DNA of 64,000 nucleotides from Heliocidaris tuberculata. Its lineage: Eukaryota > Echinodermata > Echinoidea > Camarodonta > Echinometridae. Of this stretch, positions 49,325 through 59,840 are shown piece by piece. The notes under the pieces are model-generated. The model saw only the letters and a list, made by a program, of their open reading frames with translations, was not told the DNA's origin and ran no database searches. Position 1 is the stretch's first letter. Each line of letters starts with the position of its first letter. The translations under genes and the position numbers were made by a program. The stretch is from contig CM046838.1 of the NCBI GenBank assembly GCA_025618425.1, forward strand, positions 7,401,655 through 7,465,654, given 5' to 3'.

Positions 49325-52300
49325 GGCCCTTGGGGGAAATCATAACCCCCAGGTATGAGGACCTGTCTACGCCAATGGATGAAGGCCTGTTATTATGCAT
49401 TATACTCTTACGGACTCTTTACAATATTACAGTTACAATTGTACATTTTTCTGGTATAGAAGTAGTTCGCCTTTCTTCGTTTTATATTACTATGATTATT
49501 TTCATGATATAGGTCCAGGCGGAGACAATTCGAGGTATTGGTTACGCGAGCCCGTCCATACCCGCCGTCAGGATCACTTCAGAAGGAAGTAAGAAATGTG
49601 CTCTTTTTTCTGTGATGTCCAATTGAGATCAGAGGATAGTAATGTTACGTTACGATCAGGGAAATACACTCTATAAAAAAAATAAAAAAATAAAAAATGA
49701 TCTTATTGCACATGCGCATGGATGTGTAAGCAACAAGAGTTCTTTTGTTGCGATAAAATGAGATGTAATCCAAATTTCTAGTGCAATGTTTAATGTTTCT
49801 ATTTTATTTTATTTGTATGCCAGAAATAACTATAAATGGCCAAATACATGATAGTGCATTCAGTCACCAAATATAACAAAATGAAATACGATTTTGATAA
49901 GTCGTTCAGCCAGATATAAAACTAAAGCCTTCCATCAATATGAAAAAGATCTACATTAAATTTTAAGTCACTGATATCTGGATATTATTTGCATGCATAC
50001 AGTTTCAAAGCGATGCAATGCTATTTAAAGTCCAAACCTGTTCTTAACGGTATTGGTCTGTTTCAACGCCTAGTACTATCTTATAGGAACATGAAGTTTT
50101 ATGCAAATATTGACTTAGTGTTATGCTTTAATGTCGATTTTACTTCCTGCTTTATAGTTCCTAGTGAACCACGGGAGGTGGCTATTTCAAGCAGATCAAA
50201 ATCTTCGTTAATGATTACTTGGACGCTGCCGAAGTATCCCCGTGGCAGAATCACTTCCTATACGGTAAAACAAAAGAACAAAACACAAAATGCTACTCAT
50301 ATCTTTCTTGGGCTTTTGTGTCACAGTGCGAAAATCACACAACACTTAAAGTTGAATGCCATATATGTTGGAATTATATGCAGTCTTTTATATTAGACTA
50401 CTGAAAAAGAAATAGGAAGTATGTTTTAACAAGCCAACAAAAAAAAAACAAAAAAAAACATATGCAGTGTTCGAAATCTCTATGCACACGTTGTAAACAC
50501 CGAATATTTCATAACTCCACAATTTAATTCACAAAATTTACTGTCTTTACAAGTGAACGGCAATTTAGATAACGTTATTGAAGTCTGTTTGATAAAAAGT
50601 TGATTTTGATATCCAGTATAAGGATTGATTGATGATACCTAATTGAATATTACGCTGATGTACAAGATCTCTGTATATATAGCCCAGAAAAGCTTTTTAT
50701 ATGAACCTTAATTAGTGTAAGCTGGCTTATTCTTTAGCTATATAAATGTTTGTTTGTTTGTTTGTTTGTTTGTTTTATTTATTTAAGCACGGATAAAAAA
50801 AAACTCGCTATCAGTCGTTAGGCTGTTTTTCAGCAAGTCCGTCGTTACAAACATAAATCATACATAAAATAAATACATACATAAAATACAAAACATAAAT
50901 AATACATCAAAACGACTTAACATAAGTCAAACAAAAACGAAAATAAAGTTAAATCAAATATGATAGAAAAAAAACAACAACAAATACATGTACTACAATT
51001 CAAGCTCAAAGATCGTTCCTATTTTTTAAAACAAATTGTGGAAAACTGCTCTCATATCTAACATTTTTGGGGAGATTGTTGAATAGTTGGGCACCTAGAT
51101 AAATTGAGCTATTTTTACAAAAGTTTGTGTTTGGCTTGGGTAATTGGACAATAAATGATGAGTTTCTGAGACTATATTGTGATACTTTCAGGGTAAGTTG
51201 TGAAGAGAGAAAGTCGGGTAATAGGTTATTCAAAATCTTATAAATTAGGATAACAAGATTTTTTTAAAGCTTTAAATGACACTTTCGTTTGAACAAAACA
51301 AAACCAACAAATGTATAAGCATTTGCATTACGAAACCTGTTCTTTCACAATAAAATGGAACGACTTTATGAATTTACTAAAGTAACTCGTGGTCACATAA
51401 ATCATAAAAACATAACCCACCATTATTGTGGTCTCTCTCTCTCTCTCTCTAGGTGGCATACAAAGTGAAAGGGAAGCCATACGACAGCTCATTCCAGCCA
51501 GGAGATTCATTTACAATGGAAGAGATAGATGGAGCCAATAGATGGAACACAAGTTTTTTACTTGATAACCTCGAACCAGCAACACTCTATGAAACCTACA
51601 TCGTAGCGTCTACCAGCAAAGGGAAGGGAAACTCTAGTAAACATGTAGAAGAATATACTGAACCTCCACCAGGTAAGAAGGTCTAGAATAATATCATTAC
51701 AAATTGACAGAATGAAATACAATAAATAAGATGAATATGACTATGGTACATGTATATATCCCCATCTATCTTGAAAATGCTGCTAAAGATAGTAGGACAA
51801 ACCATTATTTATCATTAAACTTATTTTTAAATTTAATTTGATGGGCTTTCAACTTTCTATCTTTTCATCATGTTCATAACTCAGTGATGTTTGCTATCAA
51901 TTTCAAAAGATCATTCCTCGTATAGTTCATTATAGATCGGGATAACAAGATCCAGTTGACAGATAGGGCGACTTCATCTGAAACAGTACTAGTTATTAAT
52001 CATTAAGAACATAATCTACTATGGAGAATACCACAATCTTAATCATGTGCTACCGGACCATTAGATTTATCCAACCTGTACGATTGTGAACACTGAATTG
52101 TATTTGAAACAACTGAACATAAATAATAATGTTACGAGAGGTTTATCTCTTTTTCACTGTGCCATAGCTGGAGAGCTTCCCAAACCCAACCCACCAGTGA
52201 TAGTTCCTTCTCCTGATGGTTTGCCAACCATTCAGTTCAGTGATGTGCTCGAATCTCCATATATAACGTAAGTATTCTACAAGCTTTGTCTCTCATGCCC

Positions 52301-55300
52301 CAGATATATATTTCATACGATGACCATCGGCCTAAAAGATATATAAATCTTCCGTATGTATTCCTTTCTTCTCGTGATTTCTCGTGTTATCTATCATGTT
52401 AAACGTGACTTCTCTCCATCCGTTCATTAACAATTTTGATACGGAAGTATTTCTGTACTATCTGAGAGACAAGATGGATGTGGATGCTCTTTCCTGTTAT
52501 TATGAGTATGTCGATGCAGCATCTTTGCTATTTTAATAGAACTACATGTATTATGACTATTGCACAACTTTTGTAATCTGTAAGTTCTACAATACATTTA
52601 TCGTGGAATATATTGATTAATAATTAGTGATATTCTTTTAAGAATGTCTATTCCGGTTAGTTATGTCATACTCGTGTATAAGCTGGAACGTCCAAATTTA
52701 CCCCCAAAGGGCCAATAACTTCACTCTTATTCAAGGCTTTCTTCGTCCATGGTTTTAATAAAATGCCGGAAAGGACTTATCATGGCAAATATCTCTTTGA
52801 ACTCTCAGGCATATGCTTGTTGCGGTTGAAGAGAGACTTCCAGTAGCAAGGCGCCGACGTTATCAGGCACAGTACGGATCTTACGCAGATGATCCCACCT
52901 CATACATAGCGGCTAGCATCGGCAAGGATAATCTTCCGATAGAATTCACCATAGGGGATAACAAGACTTACGGAGATTATCATAATGCACCCCTCAAAGA
53001 CAAAGCAATATATGACATACGTACAGGTGTTGAGAGCAACATCGGAGGACAGGTTTGACATTCTCCCTTTCTGTAGCTAGACTATATACGGCCCCAGTTA
53101 CATGTATATACACAATACATAATTACATAGCATATACTGTGAGACTGTGATATTATTAGTGCTATGATGATGAGGAAAAGGGATATGAAACCTGTAGTTT
53201 CATCGTATGTATCAGAATTTTTGCTAATTTACAATTAAACATCCGGGCCCCGTTTCATAAAAGTTATAAGTTACAATAACACTACTGAAATACTTTCATC
53301 TGATTGGCTGAGAGCAAATTTGTCATAGATATGAGGCAGTTGTTATTGATAATAACTTTTATGAAACGGGGCCCAGATGTCCACTAAATTCCTTTGCGTA
53401 CAAAACGTGAATCGTATGGGTTTATGTTTTTACATTTACAAACGAAAATTAGACATTCATTTTGGTAAAAAAAAATATGAAGGAATCAAATTATCGTTGT
53501 CATGATATTTCACACTAATGGCGAAACAGAGAGTGGCCAAATCACTTTGCACGTGTCAACAGCCTACGTGATGTGGAAGAGCATTCTATTCAATGGTTGA
53601 AATATTAAAATGTATGTCTGTTATATGAACATATTATACTCCTTTATTTACCACTGTATAAAAAACATGAACTTTTGTTTTTGTATATAATTAAATTATT
53701 TTCTGAATTCTTGTTCACCTTTATACAGAAGTCTACCCTTTTTGGAGATTCCATGGAATTTCGAACAGGTAAACATTTTGTGAGATTCTGCAGCTTACGG
53801 TTGCATCTGCTTAAAATCTTAATTGCCCTACTGGCAAATTGGTCATAGTCTGGAAACAATTATCTATCGTACGTAATTTGACACTTTATTTGTGTCTTGA
53901 GTGAAGCCTAACCGAGGTTTTTACCGTCAGGAGCAGGTATAGTATAGAGCCTTTGAACTGCGGTTTCCATGGTCTCATATTCAGACCAATACGTGTGACA
54001 AGGGTTTTTGCCTGTTGGTCATTAGACTGTGGTGTATTTAGTGACAACTCTCACATTCGTTGTACAATTTATTAAATGCCATGAGTGGCCAGTTCTGTCC
54101 TGGGTAACTTTCCCCTTGAAACATAGGCCGAGACTAATGGCTAGCATGCTGTTCATATAATGTATTATGACACAACCATCCAGTGGATTGTGCGTCTCCA
54201 TTACGTGGAAGTATTAATTGTTAAAACCTTTTCTTTTATCATCTACCACCTCCTTCCCTTTCGTCAGGAGCAACAGGAGGAAGAAGCATTGTCCCTATGG
54301 TAATCGGGGTAATATTTGGTGTACTCCTCGCAGCTTTGGTGATAGTTGGTGTTTTGTATTACAGGTACGTAAAGGTGCCAGTGTTGTAGTGCCTTGATGC
54401 TCGGCCTTGGTCTTAAGGCGCCTTAAGGCCTGTTTTTTCAATGCCTTGGCCTTGGACATGAATGAGGCCTTTGGCATGCCTTGGCCTTGACCTTGAGGGT
54501 TCCAAGCCTTGATAGTCTCCAGAAAATTCAAGGCATTTTCAATGGCATATTTTTCAAGGCATATGGAATTTTGCTATTTTTACAAGTAAACTTAATCACG
54601 TAGCTAACACTACATCTAGGTAATTTTGATAGACTTGAGAAATTAATTCATGTTTTACAAATTTTTAGATTAATATGATAGAATGATGGTGGTGATGATG
54701 ATGATGATGATGATAACCTTAATACCGTATGCAATATAGGTGCAGATTTGAACATAGGTACTTGTATTGGTTTACTTGCCTTTCTGTGAACATTGTGTAA
54801 GTTTGGTATTTTGGTATTTTTATTGAGAAACTTCATTGAAATTGACATCAATATTTTGTTTTACAATACAAAGCATTAGTATAAAAAAGTAACAATTATA
54901 TGGAAATGAAATGGAAACAAAGAGAGAAAATATAGCAATTCATAATAGCACTGCTCATGTTTAACATGTGATAAATTATATAACATTATCAAATTGGATA
55001 TCATATTGATATAAGTAAAGAAATTGAAAATCACAAGTGTCACTACTCATATTCAACATGTGACAATTTATATAACATTATACATCAAACTGGATATCAT
55101 ATTGATATAAACAATGCAATCTAAAATCATAATAGGACTAACATGAGACAAATCATATAACATAGTACATCAAATTGGAATAATATAAACAGTTATTGGG
55201 TCAAAACAATATATTCAGGGATTCAAAATTCACCACGGGTATTTATGATGGATTTGAAATATCTTCTTACAGAGCAATCAATTGCCTTTTGAATTTGAAT

Positions 55301-57451
55301 AAAGTAATTGCAAAATTTGGTGTATTTTGTCAAACCGTCAAAGGCTTCTCCTATATATTCTTAATACCATTGCTATATGCAAAAGCTGGTACTAAGTTTT
55401 AGGTGTAGGCCTACATCTGTTTCTGTGTGATTTGTTTGGCAGGGGCCACTAGAATAGGGCACAAAATAATATTTTGAGAAAGAGAAAGGGTAGAAAAGGA
55501 AGAAAAAAATTATGTTATATTGTGGATTATATATGGCCCCAATCAGATCAATACTCTGGATAAATTGCATTATAAATTAGTCTTGTTAGGGTATAAATTA
55601 CTAATAGTTTTGTAAAGCTTATTCGCTTTGCTCCTTCACATAAAGTTGTTTCCGGATCTTGTTATTTCATGCCCCAATATACATATGATTATGATATAGT
55701 TTATAAATGGCGTTTGAAAGAGTTCTACATTGAAAAAAAGAAGAAGAAAAGAAATGTAATTCCTGTTGCTTTGCACCCTAATATATAAGTAGGCCTGTAA
55801 GTTTCATCAGCTTCTTTAAGTATTGTCCCTAATATAGGATAAAGCTAGAATAACACTTGCAAAGGTTCAACATTTGAAAGAAATCTTAACTTTCGTTTGC
55901 CTTACTGAAGTCCTCGACCAGAATTCTCCTGTATTTCCATGAACTTGCCCCCCCCCCCCCCCCATTTGAGAAAACCGTTAATTAGTGTTCATAATTCGAA
56001 ACTCTATACCGCTTGATTGTAGTGCTTCTTTGCTAATTTTCATTGGTAAAGTGCATAGAAATTTTATTTTTGAGGAATTAAAAATGCAAAAAATTCTCCT
56101 ACTCGGTTGCGTTGCTCCCTGGCTTGTAAAGTTACATAAATGAATGTTGTTAACAGAAATATGGCGCCATACAAATGCTGTGAATCATCACCATATATAT
56201 ACTAGGTGTTACAAAAAACATTTCCCACCTTTGATCCTTAATAGTTCGAAAACTATATATCAGATAACACTGTCATTGATATGAGTAATAGCTGAATAGT
56301 GTACAATTTAGTTGGAGGTGATTTGAATATAAAAGCCTAAATAAGTTTCATTGAATCCATGATTAATTTTAAAGTCAGGTTCCAGATTTTGGTCAAATTT
56401 TAACCCTCTGTACAAAACTTGAACTTTACACAGGAACCAATGATGTGTATGTGAGTGTGTGCTTACAATGACCCTGAACAGTGGACATGAATACCACCTT
56501 TTCAGAGCTCTGCTGACCAGGCTTCTGGTCTCTTGCTCCAAGGCACATGAATGCTTTATTAATAATTAATAATGGATTGCCCTAGGCACTGCTAGTCTGA
56601 ATTCATGGTAAAGGGTAAAATGCATGCACATTAAAAATGTAAGCACATGTTTCCATGTGCTTGCATACACTACATTTCATCGTCATCACCATCAATATCA
56701 TCATCGTCGTCGTTATCATTATTATCATCATCATCATCACTGTCACTATCATGATCATCATCATTATTAGCAGCAGCAGCATTATCATCACCATCATAAT
56801 CATCATCATCCTCATCATTGTTATCATCATCATAATCGTTATCATCATGATAATCATCACTATCATTGTCATCATTATCATCACTATATCATTGTCATTA
56901 TTATCATCACTATCATTATCATCATTATCATCATCACTATCATCTTCGTCATCATCATCATCATCATCATCATCAAGTACAACATCAATATTCCTATCCT
57001 GTGAATGACTTAAATCACTTCGCATTACTTTGATTGCTTCAAAACCCATTAAAATGACATCTCAGTGAAATGACTTTACACAGTTAATGCCAGAGGATGA
57101 ATAAAGACTAGCTGTGATAGTGGAATTCCTCATGAATAAATAATAAAGCATTCAAACCCTGGCCATTGTCCAGGACCATTGTCTGGGTGTTAACCACACA
57201 CTCCCATACACACCGGACCCCTGTGCAAAGTTAAAGTTTTGTACAGAGGGTTGAAAATAGAGCAAAATCTAAACCCTAACTTAAAAATTAATCTTGAGTT
57301 TAATAAAACTGATTTAGGCTTTCATTTTTAGATTACCTCCAACAAAATTGTACACTATTCAGCTATTGCTCATATCAATGTCAGTGTTATCTGATATATA
57401 GTTTTTGAACTATTAAGGATCAAAAGTGGGAAATGTTTTTTGTAACACCTA

Positions 57452-57514
<63 letters not shown>

Positions 57515-57789
57515 GAAAGAAATGTCACTATGAGACGGTCGTAGCTTTTATTGTCCTCCTTTATTTGTCAAGCTTTCGATCAATGATCTTCATCAGGACT
57601 GCATAAAAACACAAAATGATGGCTGACATTTACATCGGAATAAACATTTCAATTTCTTACAATGGTTAAGTACTAATCAGTATAATTGTAATAATATTAA
57701 TTAGGTTGTTTATTATTATAATTATTATTATTATTATCATCATTGTTATTGTTATGTCTGTTATTATTATTATAGTAGTAGCAGTAGTG

Positions 57790-57831
<42 letters not shown>

Positions 57832-59785
57832 TATTAACATCATCATTATTATACATTCGCATATTTTTTAAAAGAACAAATCAATGTGTGAAAAGATACT
57901 TGCATGTCTATATTTACAAATCTATTTCTGTAAATAATATTTCTATGAATATTTGCAAACAATATAGGTAATGAGTGTGAATGATTACCATGTGGACAAG
58001 GTTGTCGTGGTGACTAGTCGGTGTTGCTTTTTAAGGTGACATGGGCTTCTTTGGGGATCTATATGAGAAGTACACAACCTGTTAGCTTCACTTGTTTCAG
58101 TATATACAAGTTTGCATTTGCATTAATTGCATAGATATATAGCACGATACAATATAGTATGATACAATATAGTATGATACAACACAATATAATATAATAC
58201 AACACAATATAATACAACACAATATAGTGTAATAAAGTATAGTGTAATGAAATACAACATCGTATAGTCTAATACAATAAAGTAGACATAGCATAGTGTA
58301 ATGTGGAACGAGAGGGAGAGGCAGAGAGGGGGCAGAGGAGTCCAGACAGAAGAGAGAGAGAGAGAGAAGGGGGGGGGGGAGGAGGGATAGGGAGCGAGAG
58401 TGGAGTAGGACTGAAGGTGTGATAATATGGACACGTTATAAGAATATATGACCTAGTGACCTAGTATTATACACACACATACATATAGAGTCCATGGGGG
58501 GGGGGGGGGGGGTTCATTCTGATAAAAATGTATTAGCGTCTGTGGTAACGGGGAATCACACTTTATGCATACATGGACTATGGTATGTGGACATACACGT
58601 ACGTACAGATACATAGATACATAATACTTAAATATATACATACGTACACATATGCATGTATTTCTTAAATAAAGGTGTTATCTTAAGAGAAAGTAAAATT
58701 TGGTAGGTCTATACAAATTGAATGATAAAGATAAAGTAAATGAATTCAATAGTATTTACCAGTGATCCAGTTGTGGATGAGTGTGATGTCATGTTTCTGG
58801 CGTTTGTGCGTTTGAGGGAGTCAAGGTCAGGGTTGGGGGTGAAAGGTTATTGGTCAACATTGATCCCTTCCGGGTTAAGGGTGTGTAGTTTGCTGATCCA
58901 AAATGATTCTCTGTGAAGGATTGTTTGGCGGGATTTAGTATGGATCGCTTCAATGCCCATTATGGCTACGTCATTGATAGAGTGATCTGGTTGGTTGAAA
59001 TGTGTCGTGTATGGGAGAGTTTTGTGATGGGGTGTGTTGAAGTTGCGAATTTCCGATCGGGTATTGCTAAATCTTGTGTATAGTGATGTTTCGGTTTTTC
59101 CCACATACTGTTGTTTACATCTCTTGCATGTGATCAAATAGATTATCCATGTAGATTTGCAATCCAACCTTGTCGTGATTGGAAATTGTTCCCCCGTTAC
59201 TGTGCTGGAGAACTTCCTTCCCTCTTGGGCAAAGGTGTGCAGCATGCATTTCCTAGCAGGGCATTTGTAAAATCCCGTTTGATTCACGTTTTCTTCAGGT
59301 TCTTTTCGTTTAGGGTCTCCGGAGAAGACTAGAATATCGCGCAGGGTTGGTGCACGTCTGTACGCTAGCATGGGGGGCTCTGGGAAGACTTTTTTGAGTT
59401 CCTCTGATTGGTGCAGAGTTTGGGTGCAAGTAGATAGAATTTTGCGGATGTTAGATGTGCCGGGACAATATGTGGTTACAAATGGGACCCGTTCGGATTC
59501 GGAGCGTTCTTTTTTCTCAAGCAGGTTTTTTCGGGGGACCTCGCGGGCGCGGTCGATTTCACGTTTAATGAGTTGGGGGTCATAGCTGGAATTTTCCAGA
59601 TAAGTTTCGAGTTTACTCAAGTGGTGGTTGGTGCTGTCTTCCTGGGAGCAGTTACGTTTTACACGGAGTGCCTGACTATACGGGATACTGCGGAATATGT
59701 GGGGTGGGTGATAAGAGGTGGGGCGAAGAAATGTGTGAGAAGCTGTTTCCTTGCTGTATAGTTCAGTCTGATGATGTTAATAATA

Positions 59786-59840
<55 letters not shown>

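Noticed and set aside
56603..57049. 148-codon Asp/Met/Ile-rich and 117-codon Ile/Ser-rich frames
   Set aside because: Both are translations of a degenerate ATC triplet repeat.
58097..58434. Tyr/Leu-rich frames near the Penelope-like 3' region
   Set aside because: Produced by the ACAATATAGTATGATACAAT repeats; no conserved motif.
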